Shown: positions 16,706 to 28,435, numbered from the stretch's first letter. The stretch: 64,000 nt of DNA from Serripes groenlandicus (GCA_031761405.1 JASEVX010000010.1:12849918-12913917), one strand, 5' to 3'. Numbers and translations are program-made. The notes: a model not told the origin generated them from the letters alone.

Positions 16706-17121
16706 TCAGTTTTGGAGGTCAAATAAGGATAAAAATGCTCCTTATATATCTAGAGCTTTGTTCATTATAAAGCTGGTTGATTTACTGGGACACAGTGCCA
16801 TTTTCAAAATTATTGTCATATGAGGGATAGGGTTAAATATTTCCGACATTCAATATACCTGCTTCAGTACGTGGTATTTGAGAGCATCACACCAACGCTC
16901 ATCTGTTTTTTTCTAAATTGAAAAAGGTGCATAATACTGAATCATAATTAAAGCCAGAGTTATGTGATTTTGTATAGACATGCATACTGTTCCTATAGGA
17001 ACATGTGTACCAAGTTTCATTTGAACATTTTGAAGGTTTTTTTTATTCATGAGGTAAGGAATTATTAAGTGTTGTGACAACGCATACGACAACGCGAAGG
17101 GTATCAGAAGAGCCCAACTTA

Positions 17122-17350
17122 TTAACCCTTTCCCACCTGCAGACGCATTTTAACGCAATAGCAGCAGACGACTTTTCAAAACATTGTGGCCAACGGTGAA
17201 ATTGCTCATGATGAGCAATTTCACCTTTGGCCACAATGTATTCCACTTATAGTCATTGGTTATCCATTCAATTATAGAGATTTTCCATTTTTTGACAAAA
17301 TATGTTCAAAGTCGTCTGCTGCAAATTAGTTATAAGTGGGAAAGGGTTAA
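17122..17350 (-). mobile_element. TTAA-MITE, CCACCTGC subtype
   Basis: It has TTAA-flanked ends and a longer central palindrome than most copies: GGCCAACGGTGAAATTGCTC and its near inverse. It lies between two copies of a ~45-bp direct repeat (about 17068-17116 and 17350-17396, containing CGACAACGCGAAGGGTATCA). Confidence 0.85.
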
Positions 17351-17939
17351 GTTTTGTGACAACACATACGACAACGCGAAGGGTATCAGAATAGCCGGAC
17401 TTTTTTTCTTCGAAAAACAGACGAGCTAATAAGTGTAGAAAATTCCAATAAATGAAAATATAATTATTGAATTATAAGTGTTGAAAACATTTTAGGTAAA
17501 AGGAGACATCCTCGATTTGCCACAATATTTTCCATCCTTTTCAATAAATATATACTTTCATTTATAAAGATAATCCATAATTTTACATGTATTTACTGTG
17601 TAGTGAGGGAAAGAGATAAAGAAATTGTTCAAAATGATCTGTTTCTTCTTTTCTCATATTGTCAGTTCAACAGTGTATCAATTCTCAATAATTCTGAAAA
17701 TTACTGGAATAAAAGCAATTTTAGGAAACAGATATTTAATTAGCACATCTCAATTATTCAAATTAATTCAATTTCATTTTTCACATCCTCCTATTTAATG
17801 AAAGTCAATTTATATCAGCTGTCAATTCAATTCATTTAGCAGACGAATTTTCAGAAATAATGGTAGTTTGTTGTTTATCCTTCATGCACATTAACGCTTT
17901 TCCAGCAAATCCACAGCAGAAGACATTGAAAAAAATCCA

Positions 17940-18135
17940 GGCAAATCTGTGATCAGCCTATTAAGCATGCCACACAGGCCTACCCGGATAGACACTTTTC
18001 GCCTTCTGTGGATTTTCTGTTTCAAGAATCACTACTCTATACATCTATCCCCCTAAGACGAAATGTGTCGGCCGGATTAGTCTGCGCGAACAGTGCAGGC
18101 TAATCTGGTCGATACATTACGCAGGTGTCTATCGC
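17940..18135. mobile_element. GAGCCGT-MITE, internal fragment
   Basis: It matches the body of the family (GATCAGCCTA...GGATAGACACTTTT...CTGTGGATTTTCTGTTTC...TCGATACATTACGCAG). Both outer ends are missing. Confidence 0.65.
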
Positions 18136-18308
18136 CGTAGCTGCATCTTGGGGCATTTTGAGAAAAAAATGTGTAGGCCTACAGTGCCTAAAGGGAGCTA
18201 CGCCCCCGATCATTGAGGCGTCAGAAAAAGTATTTTTGTCAAATTGTGAGAAAGGTTTATGAGCAACTTCTCAGATGTGTCAAAATGCATTTGTAAGCGG
18301 GAAAGGGT

Positions 18309-18551
18309 TTATCCCTTTCCCTCATACGACAATTCTGCAGCAGACGACTTTAAACATATTTTGTCAAAAAATGGAAAATCTCTATACATGTAATTGAATG
18401 GATAACCTGTGACTAAAAGTGGAAAACATTAATTAATTGTGGCAAAAGCAGAAATTGCTCGTTTTGAGCAATTTCTTCTTTTGTCACTATGTTTTCAAAA
18501 AGCTGTCTGCTGCAGAGGCGTCAGAAAGCGTCTATATGAGGGAAAGGGTTT
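18309..18551 (-). mobile_element. TTAA-MITE in a TTTA-flanked site
   Basis: It is a full copy with the palindrome GCTCGTTTTGAGC. The flanks read GTTTATCCC on the left and GGGTTTATT on the right, so the duplicated tetranucleotide appears to be TTTA here. An extra ATTAATTA lies before the GTGGC motif. Confidence 0.8.
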
Positions 18552-19397
18552 ATTCAAATTCTCAATATGTCCTAAATATTGAAATACTCTGATGGCATAT
18601 ATATTAGGATAAAATTGAGACAAATGACTATAATTTCTTACAAAATTTCATTGAAATCGGTGCAGTGCACGGTTTAGGAGATGTTATTTGAATCTAAAAG
18701 TTAATGATACAGACGACTGTGAGGCAGAGTCTGATCAGAAGAAATGTTGATCCTTTGGCTGGTGTGTTCTAAAAACATTTAACTCTCAGACTCCCTCTGC
18801 AGATGACTTTTAAAAACATTGTGAGCAACTTCTCCTTTTGCCATAATGTTTTCGATTCTTTTCAATTATTATACTTTCAGTTACAAATATTTTTTATTAT
18901 TGGCTGGTAGAAGCCTGCGACTATGTTAAGTATTTTTCGTTTTTCCGATTTCAATGAGAGAACAAGTTGTTAATAGGATAAACTAAAAGTAAATGCTTCG
19001 AAAATATTACGTTTGCGATGTTTTGAAAACACTTCAGTTATGATGAATATGAAAAGAAATTCATGACTCCAAAGTTTCAATTTTTAAGTTTGTGTTTGAT
19101 TTACCTAGTAGTTTATTTCATACTATTTATGATTATTTACTAAATATACCATTACAATTCAAATCAGCATTAAATAGCTTAATTTTCTTTTTAGTAGGCC
19201 TCGATCCATGCGCAAGCTCTATACGTGTTATTGACAGTTCTAAAATTTCAAGTTCAAATAGATGTCTTGATTTGTGTAAAATGCATAAAATGTTAATGCA
19301 TGACTGTATCTCTTATATAGTAAACGTATATTGTACTCTAATTATAATATTTAGATTAATAGAAATTTTCCATATTTTTGCCTAGATATGTTTTCAA
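18552..19397. other. AT-rich intergenic DNA, no gene
   Basis: Degraded TTAA-MITE pieces are visible near 18780-18890, and an R1-like fragment near 19260. An apparent open frame at 19092-19385 has no recognisable domain and is AT-rich. Nothing else is seen. Confidence 0.4.
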
Positions 19398-19630
19398 AGT
19401 TGTCTCATCTAGACACTTTCTGGCGCCTCTGCAGCAGACAACTTTTTGAAAACATGGCAACAAATGAAGAAATTGCTCAAAACAAGCAATATTAATTTCT
19501 CTATTTGTCACCATGTTTTCAACTCTATTCAATTAATATGTTCTTTCATCTAAAGGGATATTTTCTGTGCTTTTGCCTAGAAGTTTTCAAAGTCGCCTGC
19601 TGCAGATTTTAGGTATCTGGGAAAAGGTTA
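19398..19630 (+). mobile_element. TTAA-MITE, older subtype
   Basis: AGACACTTTCTGGCGCCTCTGCAG lies at the left and GGAAAAGGTTAA at the right. The interior reads CCATGTTTTCAACTCTATTC, typical of the older subtype. The left terminal bases are lost. Confidence 0.65.
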
Positions 19631-20236
19631 AAGTGTACTAAGTAAGATAATGGCCGTATAAATGCTGTAAATATCCCAGACATATCATGCGGAGAAAATC
19701 AGATTTTCGAAAGTACATTTTCTCTCAAAAACAAGAAAAGATGTCACATAATGATCGATGTCCTGTAATTTCCTATTTAACGTGATTTAAGTAATTTAAA
19801 CCATTACTCAGGCACACGGCCGAATCTGGAGTCAAAGACTGTAAACCAGAAGTACAAACTTTCCTTGATTTTTTTAATCTTTGAGACACATTTTGACGCA
19901 TTTACAGCAGACGACTTTCTAAAACATTGTGGCTAAAGGAGCAATTTCTCCTTTTGCCATAATTTTTTCAACTTTTATCCGAAGTGAATGAATAGATTTT
20001 CTTTTTTTTTAGAGTTTCCATGCTTTTGTCTAGATGATCAGACTCTGCATATTACTACAATGGTATAACATGTCACAATAATTAAAACTTTCCCAAATAC
20101 AGTCAAACCTAGCTGTGCTAATTAAAGACCACCTTTGTTTTGCAATTCCCTGTCAATTTCTCAATTACTCATTTTCTGCATAAATGACTTGGAGAAAAAA
20201 AAACGCCCAGAGAGTGGTAGGCCGGCCATGCTGTAA

Positions 20237-20471
20237 TTAACCCTTTCCCTCATACGACAATTCTGCAGCAGACAACTTTGAACATATTTTGTCAAAAAAT
20301 GGAAAATCACCATAATTGAATGGATATATAACCTATGACAAAAAGTGGAAAACATTGTGGAAAAAGGAGAAATTGCTCGTTCTGAGCAATTTCTTCTTTT
20401 GTCACTATGTTTTCAAAAAGCCGTCTGCTGCAGAGGCGTCTGAGAAAGCGGCTATATAAGAGAAAGGGTAA
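20237..20471 (-). mobile_element. TTAA-MITE, full copy
   Basis: The left end is TTAACCCTTTCCCTCATACG and the right end AAGAGAAAGGGTAAA, slightly degraded. The palindrome is GCTCGTTCTGAGC. Confidence 0.85.
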
Positions 20472-20997
20472 ATTTAGACTACCATTGAACAAAGACCAGA
20501 TTGTTCTCTTCCCATGGGTGGTCTCTAAACGGCAGTGAGGCTGAGGTTGCACAGTACAACACTTAGTAACTGTCAGCTGACAACTTTGATATAATATGAC
20601 TATATCTAAATTTGCACAAATGTGAGAAATCTCTAAAAAACCTAGCTAAGTATAATTATTGAATAGAGTTCAGAACAATGATGCAAATGGAGAAATTGCT
20701 TGTTTTGAACGAAATCTCCTTTCGCCACAATGAAAGAAAGTGTCTGTTATAATGCTGGAAATGTTTAAAGACCCATCATAGAGACTTGTTTAAACTGACT
20801 TTTGTAACGAGTTTGCAACTGATCGATGAAATGATGCAAGACAGCTGTCACATAATCTGTATGTTCGGTTGACCAAATTATGCACAAATTGTATTACAAC
20901 TACAGATGCATTTAAAATAAGAAGGTTCAATAAGAACGTAATTAAATCCTCAATCACATTATTATGGTTGGTTACTTAAGGAATGAGCCAATCTCGA
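20472..20997. other. Intergenic DNA without recognisable features
   Basis: It holds faint TTAA-MITE-like interior sequence around 20600-20760 (AGAAATTGCTTGTTTTGAACG) and otherwise unique AT-rich DNA. No gene is seen. Confidence 0.35.
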
Positions 20998-21335
20998 TAA
21001 CCCTTTCCCACATACAACAATTATACACAGAAGACAACCTCGAAAAATCATCTAGGCAAAAAACAGGAAAAATCTCTATAAATATATACAAGGATACTTT
21101 GATATAGTTGAAAACTTAAATTTAAAGAGGAAATGGATTATTGCACGGGACATATATATAGGATCTGACATGAGTTGTCATTAAATATAAAGTTTTATTA
21201 AACGAGTTCAAGAAATGTGTTATTAAAGCGAAAAATATTGTAGCAAAAAGAATAAATTGCTTGTTTTGGGCAAATTCTCGGAATCTCCTTTTGTCACAGT
21301 GTTTTCAAAAGTCGTCTTTATGTGGGAATGGGTTA
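20998..21335 (-). mobile_element. TTAA-MITE, diverged
   Basis: It starts TAACCCTTTCCCACATACAAC and ends TTATGTGGGAATGGGTTA. The middle carries an unrelated ~100-bp stretch (about 21130-21230), possibly an insertion. Confidence 0.5.
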
Positions 21336-21342
21336 TTTGAGT

Positions 21343-21502
21343 TTAACCCTATACCCACATACAACAATTCTGCAGCAGACGACTTTTAAAAATATCTAGA
21401 CAAAAAATCTGGAACATCTCTATAAATTAATTTACATCTTTTGAATAGAAATGAAACACTGCATAGGCGTCAGAATGCTTCAGTATGTGGGAAAGGGATA
21501 AT
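21343..21502 (-). mobile_element. TTAA-MITE, internally deleted
   Basis: It has both termini (TTTAACCCTATACCCACATAC and GTATGTGGGAAAGGGATAA) but lacks the central palindrome. Confidence 0.65.
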
Positions 21503-21754
21503 TTTTGAGCATGCCTAGTTCATTTCTGAGCACTGAGAATGTTTTCAGAGTTTTATAGTTTCAGACCCTGCATGAACTCCACAAAATATTCTTCTACGGC
21601 AACTTGTTACATTTTTACATAGATTCTTTATTATATCCCATTAGTCGAAGATGAATCACGTTTTGTTACAATAACATTACTCAATTTAGTTTGAACTCAC
21701 GACCCCTTGATTGAAAACCCTAGTCAATATTTAACAATTAAGCTTTCTAGTTTT

Positions 21755-21832
21755 ATGGAGATATTTCAGGTTTGTGTGACTATGTTTCCAAAGTCGTCTG
21801 CTGCAGAATTGTTGTATGTGTGAAAGCGTTAA
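21755..21832 (+). mobile_element. TTAA-MITE, right-end fragment
   Basis: GTCGTCTGCTGCAGAATTG and TTGTATGTGTGAAAGCGTTAA are visible. The rest is lost. Confidence 0.55.
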
Positions 21833-22384
21833 CAGTAAAACAGACAAATGGGGAAATTATAATCAACAACTCAAAAAGGCTATAATTTTGATAACCGGTA
21901 CTCAGGCGTCTAATTGAGTACTCTGTTACACTGGGACCCGGTCTTATACATCCCTACTTTAAATGTTGTTTACGACAAATGCGACAGATGCGTTAAAATA
22001 TGTCCCATGGGAAAAGATTAAATAAATTGTTGACAAAAACAAGATGATCACAATCAATTCCCACCAGTCCTTCATGCTAAGATCAGCTAATAACACACAG
22101 AAAGAATCCTCTGTTTGTGAGTTCTGAGTGAGTGAGTGAACTTTCTCAAATTGATGGTGGTGTGATTATTTCCTAGCTCCTGGCCATATTCAATTAGAGT
22201 AAATTGGCTCTCTTATAAATATGTTGTATGCTAAGTAAGGATCCGTCAAACAAGAATGTGCTTGTACAACATCCATGGTGCCTGTTTTAGAAGCAGATAA
22301 AAGATTATAATGTCATAAGATAAACAATTTAGGTACTTGACTAGAGGGGTCCCTAATCACAAAGATTAATTGATTCATTGTGGT
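21833..22384. other. Intergenic DNA, nothing recognised
   Basis: No ORF, RNA gene or clear repeat was identified. Confidence 0.35.
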
Positions 22385-22560
22385 TTTTAAGGCATTTTCA
22401 ACCAGTTTCAGTCATATCATGGCGGCCAGTTCACTTACCAATGTGATTCCAAGTTTTCTCGCACCAGTACTGTGCACACAACAGTCTTGCCAAGCAGCTG
22501 ACTGATCTTCCACATCATAAGCCCATTGGTGGAATACAGTCACCTTAGGAATACACCTGA
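22385..22560 (-). mobile_element. SINE-B, diverged copy
   Basis: The tail-proximal part reads TTTCAGTCATATCATGGCGGCCAGTTCAC, then CCAGTACTG, and GCCCATTGGTGGAA, as in SINE-B at 24419-24722 (same orientation). The tRNA-like head is missing. Confidence 0.6.
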
Positions 22561-22568
22561 TTGATTTA

Positions 22569-22798
22569 TTAACCCTTTCCCTCATACGACAATTCTGCAG
22601 CAGACGACTATGAACATATCTTGTTAAAACATAGAAAATCTCTGTAATTGATTGGATAACCTATGACTAAAAGTGGAAAACATTGTGGCAAAAGGAGAAA
22701 TTGCTCGTTTTGAGCAATTTCTTCTTTTGTCACTATGTTTTCAAAAAGCCGTCTGCTGCAGGGGCGTCAGAAAGCGTCTATATGAGGGAAAGGGTTAA
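22569..22798 (-). mobile_element. TTAA-MITE, full copy
   Basis: TTAA-flanked ends are present, with palindrome GCTCGTTTTGAGC. A diverged right-end fragment of another copy follows (about 22830-22970). Confidence 0.88.
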
Positions 22799-23068
22799 TC
22801 AACTGATGCTATTTGATGTGTTTGCATTTCTCCTTTTACCACAATACTTGTATCTCTATTCTGTTGTTCTTTTTTAGAGATTCACCACATTTTTGCCACT
22901 ATGTTTTCAAAGTCATCGGCTTCAGATTTATGGTAACTTGTAACACATGTATGTTGGAAAAGAGAATTTATAATAACATCAAACTAATGACTAGCTGTTG
23001 ATTTTCTCATATATTTTCTTTTTTTCATAAATAGGTTTAAGAATATTAGTGCTGGTGAGAGTTATTAA

Positions 23069-23278
23069 TTAACGCTTTCGCACATACAACAAATCTGCAG
23101 CAGACGACTTTAAAAACATAGTGACAAAAACCTGAAAAATCTCCATAAAAGATAGCTCAATTGTTAAATAAAGTTGAAAACAGTGTGGCCAAATGAGAAA
23201 TTGCTCATAATGACAATGCTTTCAATAGTTGTCTGTTGTTATTGCGTCAAAATGCGTCTGCAGGTGGGAAAGGGTTAA
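23069..23278 (-). mobile_element. TTAA-MITE, CACATAC subtype
   Basis: It begins TTAACGCTTTCGCACATAC and ends CAGGTGGGAAAGGGTTAA. The palindrome is partly deleted. Confidence 0.75.
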
Positions 23279-23501
23279 TTAAACCTTTCACACATACAAC
23301 AAATCTGCAGCGCATTAGGTTGAAAAACATCAAGGCAAGAAGATGGTCATTTTTTATAAGTGAAAGTGTAATGATTTAATAATATTTAAGTTGTAAAGGA
23401 AAATTGCTCTTTATGAATTGTGTGTCCTTTTGCAACGCTGGTTTCGAAAGATTTCTTCTGAGGAAACGTCAACGCAGGTCTGGATGTAAGAAAGGGTAAA
23501 T
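23275..23501 (-). mobile_element. TTAA-MITE, diverged, abutting the previous copy
   Basis: It begins TTAAACCTTTCACACATAC almost directly after the previous copy's TTAA and ends GTAAGAAAGGGTAAA. The interior is strongly diverged. Confidence 0.55.
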
Positions 23502-23611
23502 AGTATTTATCAACTTAACAACTAATTATATTGGTGTTTGCTGTACTTTTATACTTGGAAGGAAGTTGTTTTCTTCGTTTTTATTGATGTTTTACGCAGT
23601 AAAGTTAGTTT

Positions 23612-23843
23612 TTAACCCTTTCCCTCAAAAAGACGATTTCCGATGCCTATGCAGCAGACGGCTTTTTGAAAACATAGTGACAAAAGAAGAAATTGCTCAA
23701 GATGAGCAATTTCTCCTTCTGCCACATTATGTTTTCCCATTTTAGTCATAGGTTATCCATTCAATTATAGAGATTTTCCATTTTTTGACAAAATATGTTC
23801 AAAGTCGTCTGCTGCAGAATTGTCGTATGAGGGAAATGGTAAA
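23612..23843 (+). mobile_element. TTAA-MITE, full copy
   Basis: TTAACCCTTTCCCTCAAAAAG is at the left and TATGAGGGAAATGGTAAA at the right. The palindrome is GCTCAAGATGAGC. Confidence 0.85.
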
Positions 23844-23861
23844 CAGTGTTTCTATCATATC

Positions 23862-24094
23862 TTTTATTTTGTTTTATTGGGGTTTTGCGCCGCTTTCAAC
23901 ATTATTTCAGTTATGTCACGGCGACAGTTCCCTTATTCATGATCCCTCACAGGGTAAACAAACCAGTACTAGGCTTGAAAATGTGCCTTGCCAAAGGGCA
24001 CTCCACCATGACCGTCGTGTCGCGATTGGGGATTGAACCCGGGACACCCGATTTCAAATCCCCGATCCTAACCACTCCACCACGGCAGATTCCT
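23862..24094 (-). mobile_element. SINE-A
   Basis: It reads on the minus strand. It has a tRNA-like head (A-box-like GTGGAGTGGTTAGGATCGGG and B-box-like CGGGTTCAATCCC), a body with GTCATGGTGGAGTGCCCTTTGG, and the 3' tail GGCGCAAAACCCCAATAAAAC. The imperfect target duplication is TCTATCATATC / TCTGTCATATC (23851-23861, 24095-24105). Confidence 0.85.
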
Positions 24095-24169
24095 TCTGTC
24101 ATATCACTGTTACAATCAATGATCCCTGGATGAACAACCATTGCAGTACTGAGCAAGTAAAGCTCTAGA

Positions 24170-24337
24170 TTAACCCTTTCCCACATACAACAAATCTGCT
24201 GCAAATGACTATGATATTATTTAGGCAAAAATATGAAAAATAATGGTAATATTGCTGAAAAAAGTAGAAAACATTTGACACAATGTTTATTAAAAATTTA
24301 TCTGCTGCAGATGCTTCTACAAGTGGGAAAGGGTTTA
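24170..24337 (-). mobile_element. TTAA-MITE, internally deleted
   Basis: TTAACCCTTTCCCACATAC is at the left and CAAGTGGGAAAGGGTTTA at the right. The palindrome is largely lost. Confidence 0.7.
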
Positions 24338-24339
24338 TA

Positions 24340-25412
24340 ACAAGAGCTGTCAGAGGACAGCACGCTCGACTTTCTTATGCTTGCCAATAAAACAAAACTT
24401 GTTTGGGTGATAGAGAAATTTGATTTATTTTATTTATTGGGGTTTAACGCCGTTTTTAACAATTTCTCAGTTATATCACGGCGGCCAGTTTACCTAATCA
24501 TGCATTTCCTGGTTTTCTCACACCAGTACTCCACACAACAATCTTCCCAAGCAACTGGCTGCTTTTCCACATAGACTTAGCCCATTGGTGGAAGACGAAA
24601 TGACGCATGTCGCATTGACTTTTGTCAATCCTCGGAAAGAAAGTTGGCCGAGCCGGGATTCGAACTCACAACCCCTGGATTGACAGCCCGCGTCGCTACC
24701 AACTGAGCTACCGGAGCTCGGCGGGTGATAGAGAAAACATAACCAAGTACTTTATCATATTATTTATAAGCAAAGTACTTTACAAGTCGAAAAAGAGTCA
24801 GAATTCTTACAAAAACCTTTACTGAATTATGAAGTCTTGGCTGTTAGTGGAGGTAATGATGGTAAAAATATTTTTGTAAGTGTTTAAGCAATATCTGTGA
24901 TGGTTTTGACAAAAAAAGGGAATTGGTAAAAAAAGCTGAACCAAAATTCTAAGTCACAAAAGGGCCATAATTCTTACAAAAACCTTGACAGAGTTGTGTA
25001 CTTTTGCCTGTTGATGGATGTAATGATAATGAATAAGTGTTGTAACTTTCAAAGCAATATCTGTAATGGTTTTGACAAAAAAATGAATTGGTACAAACAA
25101 ACTTAACCAAGGTGTGACACCAACGCCAACGCAGACGCCAAGGCAAGTAGTATAGCTAGCCTTTTCCTCAAAAAGTCTAGCTAAAATGTAAGTTGGTACA
25201 AAAAAATTCTAAGTAAACAAAGGGCCCTAATTCTTAAAAACCTTGACAGAGTTATGTACTCTTGTCTGTTGATGGAGGTAATGATGGTGAATAAGTGTTG
25301 TAAGTTTCAAAGCAATATCTGTAATGGTTTTGACAAAAAAGGGAATTGGTAAAAAACCAACCCTGAGGCGAGTAGTTTAGCTAGCCATTTCTTCGAAAAG
25401 TCGAGCTTAAAA
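24340..25412. repeat. Mollusc-type short element with ~185-bp tandem units
   Basis: It starts AACAAGAGCTGTCAGAGGAC...CACGCTCGAC and ends TTCTTCGAAAAGTCGAGCTT, an inverted GCTCGAC/GTCGAGC pair. Between lie about three and a half units containing GGGCCATAATTCTTACAAAAA and GCAATATCTGTAATGGTTTT. A SINE-B (24419-24722) is inserted near the left end. No coding potential is seen. Confidence 0.6.
24419..24722 (-). mobile_element. SINE-B with perfect target duplication
   Basis: It is flanked by GGGTGATAGAGAAA (24405-24418 and 24723-24736). On the minus strand, the tRNA-like head has A-box CTCAGTTGGTAGCG and B-box GAGTTCGAATCCCG, then a body with CCAATGGGCTAAG, and the tail GGCGTTAAACCCCAATAAATA, shared with SINE-A. 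Confidence 0.92.
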
Positions 25413-25442
25413 GTGTGTATTTTATATTCCAAAATCAAGTAG

Positions 25443-25732
25443 AACTGTGAGTGAACTCACAAAAGAATACCCCCCGTTGTGCTTACAAGACATATGGACA
25501 GACCTGATGGACGGATATATTTCCGACCCGGATAATCTTACGTCATGCACATCCTCAGTTTGTGTACTGCAACTGTGTAAAGTTTCATCAGAATCGGTCC
25601 AGCCGTTAAGGAGGAGTTGCGCTTACAAGACGTATGGCAGACAGACAGACGGATGGACGGACGGACGGACGGGCGGCCAGGGTGATTCCTATATACACCC
25701 CCAAAACTTTGTTTTCGGGGGGTATAATGAGA
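25443..25732 (+). repeat. Short element R3 with (GACA/GGAC)n stretch
   Basis: It begins ACTGTGAGTGAACTCAC and ends TTTTCGGGGGGTATAAT. It contains GTTTCATCAGAATCGGTCC and a GACAGACGGACGG microsatellite. A second copy is at 26743-27053. Confidence 0.75.
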
Positions 25733-25766
25733 CGATTCTGTTGAGAACCAACCAAAAAGGGTTTCA

Positions 25767-26003
25767 TTAAAAGTCTTTCCCACAATGCAACAAATCTGCA
25801 GCAGACAACTTATAAAATATACCCGAAAATAATTTGAAACTCCCTTTTCATGAAACTACAATAATTATAAACAGAGTTGAAAAAACATGGTGACAAAATG
25901 AGAAATTGCTTGTTTTGAGCAATTTCTTCTTTTGTCGCCATGTTTTCAAAAAGCCGTTTGCTGCATAGGCATACGAAAGCGTCTATATGAGGGATAGGGC
26001 TAA
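25767..26003 (-). mobile_element. TTAA-MITE, full copy
   Basis: TTAAAAGTCTTTCCCACAATG is at the left (degraded) and TATGAGGGATAGGGCTAA at the right. The palindrome is GCTTGTTTTGAGC. Confidence 0.75.
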
Positions 26004-26382
26004 GACTGTTAATCTATGCATGACTATAAAATACTTTTACGGGTAATCAATAAATCGGTTAAAGTAGCATATATTTTTTGGATGTCTAAAAATTCAAGGC
26101 ATTAATCACGCCGATTATGAATTCACGAATACTAGCAACAAATTAATCTAACGCGAATGAAACCCTTTTTACAGTAATAACATCCACTTATTCCATTTCC
26201 TGGTACAGTATGTTAACAATACCCATGATTGGACAGCATTTTGCCACTGAGTAGACACAATAGACATACAACATTTTGTAAGAATTGTTTGCCAAAAAAT
26301 AGAAATTCTTGTTCTTGAAAGGTTAAAAATGTACTTCAGTTTGAAATTGGTTATTTTCAATGTGGGAGATTTTGTGTAAACA
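26004..26382. other. Intergenic DNA, nothing recognised
   Basis: This AT-rich stretch has no ORF or repeat identified. Confidence 0.35.
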
Positions 26383-26930
26383 AGAGGGCCATGATGGCCC
26401 TAGTTTGCTCAACTTAATTATACAATGTACTGCAATGCAAAACACATCAAGACAATTATTCTGAATGCAACCTCCACAGTGTTAACAAGATTTTCATTCA
26501 TTTGGCCTAGTGATCTATATTTTTTTACCTGGTATGACACATATTCCAACATGGACTAGATATCATTCAGACAACATTCTGACAAAGTTTCAACTTGCTC
26601 AAAATAAAAATGCGGCCTCCGGAGTTTGAACAACATTTTCCTTTATTGACGTTGTTTCTGACCAATTATGACCTATATTCGAACTTGACCTAGATATAAT
26701 TCAGACAAACATTCCGACCAAATTTCAAGCTGAAGCAAACTAGAACTGTGAGTGAACTCACAAAGGATACCCCCCTATCCCGTGCTTACAAGACATATGG
26801 ACAGACAGATATACTTCCGACCGAGATATTCTTACTTCATGCACATCCTCAGGTTGTGTACTGCAACTGTGTAAAGTTTCATCAGAATCGGTCCAGCCGT
26901 TAAGGAGGAGTTGCTCTTACAAGACATATG

Positions 26931-26962
<32 letters not shown>

Positions 26963-27340
26963 GGCGGACAGACAGACAGGCGGACAGACAGACGGACGGA
27001 CGGACAGGATGATTCCTATATACCCCCCAGAAACTTGTTTGTGGGGGGTATAAAAATGCAGCATCCAAAGTGTTAACAAGATTTTCCTTCAATCTGGCCT
27101 AGATATCATATAGATAAACATTCTCATCAAATGTCAAGCTGCTGTAGCAAAAAATGCGGCCTCTATAGAGTGTTAACAAGATTTTCCTTCAATTTGACCT
27201 AGTGACCTACTTTTTGACCCAACATGACCCATGTTCGAACTTGTCTTACATATCCTCAAGACAAACATTCTGATAAAGTTTCATCATGCTCAAGTTAAAA
27301 ATGCAGTTACAGACCGTTAATACAAGATTTTTGACATTTT
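26383..27340 (+). repeat. Short element with ~120-bp degenerate units, interrupted by R3
   Basis: It starts AACAAGAGGGCCATGATGGC. Repeated units contain TGTTAACAAGATTTTCCTTC, TTTGACCTAGTGACC and CAGACAAACATTCTGA. R3 (26743-27053) sits inside. Confidence 0.55.
26743..27053 (+). repeat. Short element R3, second copy, with (GACA)n
   Basis: It has the same ends as 25443-25732. The microsatellite is longer (about 26930-27006), alternating GACA and GGCGGACA. Confidence 0.8.
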
Positions 27341-27402
27341 CTCTAGATGGTTTCAAAGTCGTATTTCAATATTTTCAGCTCTATTTATTAAGAACACTTT
27401 CA

Positions 27403-27622
27403 TTAACCCTTTCCCACATACAACAAATCTGCAGCAGACGACTTAGTAAAACATAGAGACAAAAACCTGAAAAATCTCCATAAAAGATAGCTTAATTGTT
27501 AAATAAAGTTGAAAACATTGTGGCCAAAGGAGAAATTGCTTTTTATGAGCAATTTCTCCTCTGGTAACAATGTTTTCGAAAGTCGTCTGCTGCTATTTGG
27601 TCTGCAAGTGGGAAAGGGTTAA
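27403..27622 (-). mobile_element. TTAA-MITE, CACATAC subtype
   Basis: TTAA-flanked ends are present, with palindrome GCTTTTTATGAGC. It is close in sequence to 23069-23278. Confidence 0.82.
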
Positions 27623-27776
27623 CAGAGATTTATGATACTTTTGAAGTCTTCTGCTGCAGATGTCGGCTCATGTCTAGAAGAGTTATAATTGTCAATTAAC
27701 TCCGTATTAGTCTTGACTTATTGCCGCTCTTCTCATTATACCATGATCATCATTATCCTTTGTACCATTTCCCTGA

Positions 27777-28034
27777 TTAAACCCTTTCCCTCATACAGCA
27801 AATCTGCAGCAGACAACTTTGAACATATTTTGTCAAAAAATAGAAAATCTCTATAATTCAATGGATATATAACCACTAGAATTCAATGGATATATCCTAT
27901 GACTAAAAGTGGAAAATACTGTGGCAAAAGGAGAAATTGCTCGTTGTGAGCAATTTCTTCTTTTGTCACTATGTTTTCAAAAAGCCATCTGCTGCAGAGG
28001 CATCAGAAAGCGTCTATATGTGGGAAAGGGATAA
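27777..28034 (-). mobile_element. TTAA-MITE with a short internal duplication
   Basis: It has complete ends. The block TTCAATGGATATA is duplicated (about 27858 and 27881), and the palindrome is GCTCGTTGTGAGC. Confidence 0.85.
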
Positions 28035-28128
28035 ATGGCAGTTTATGCAATTTCAGTAGACGATATAAATGGCAGTTTATGCAATTTCAGTAGACGACAT
28101 AAATGGCAGTTTACGCAATTTCAGTAGA
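28032..28128 (+). repeat. Three-unit tandem repeat, ~46-49 bp
   Basis: ATAAATGGCAGTTTATGC, then AATTTCAGTAGACGA, is repeated about three times directly after the MITE end. Confidence 0.75.
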
Positions 28129-28200
28129 CAACGACATTAGAAAACTCAAGAGGGCTAGACAAGGAGGAGTTAACCTGGTCTTTTCCCACCTATGTTTTCC

Positions 28201-28435
28201 TTATCCCTTTCCCACATACAGCAAATATGCAGCAGGTCACGTCGACTTTAAAAACAGGAATATCAAAATATGGAATATCTCTATAAATGCAATTATAATT
28301 AGTGAATAGAGTTGAAAACATTATGTTAAAACGTGAAATTGCTCATCATGAGCAATTTCTCCTTTTGCCACAATGTTTTCAAAAGTTGTCTGCTGCTATG
28401 GCGTCAAAATGTGTCTGCAAGAGGTAAAGGGTTAA
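28201..28435 (-). mobile_element. TTAA-MITE, CACATAC subtype
   Basis: It begins TTATCCCTTTCCCACATAC and ends CAAGAGGTAAAGGGTTAA. The palindrome is GCTCATCATGAGC. Confidence 0.8.

Noticed and set aside
19092..19385. 97-codon open frame as a small membrane protein
   Set aside because: It is AT-rich, has no start context, domain or neighbour support, and overlaps an R1-like repeat fragment.
25447..25770. 107-codon frame with a TDGWTDGRTGG segment
   Set aside because: It is produced by the (GGAC)n microsatellite inside R3.
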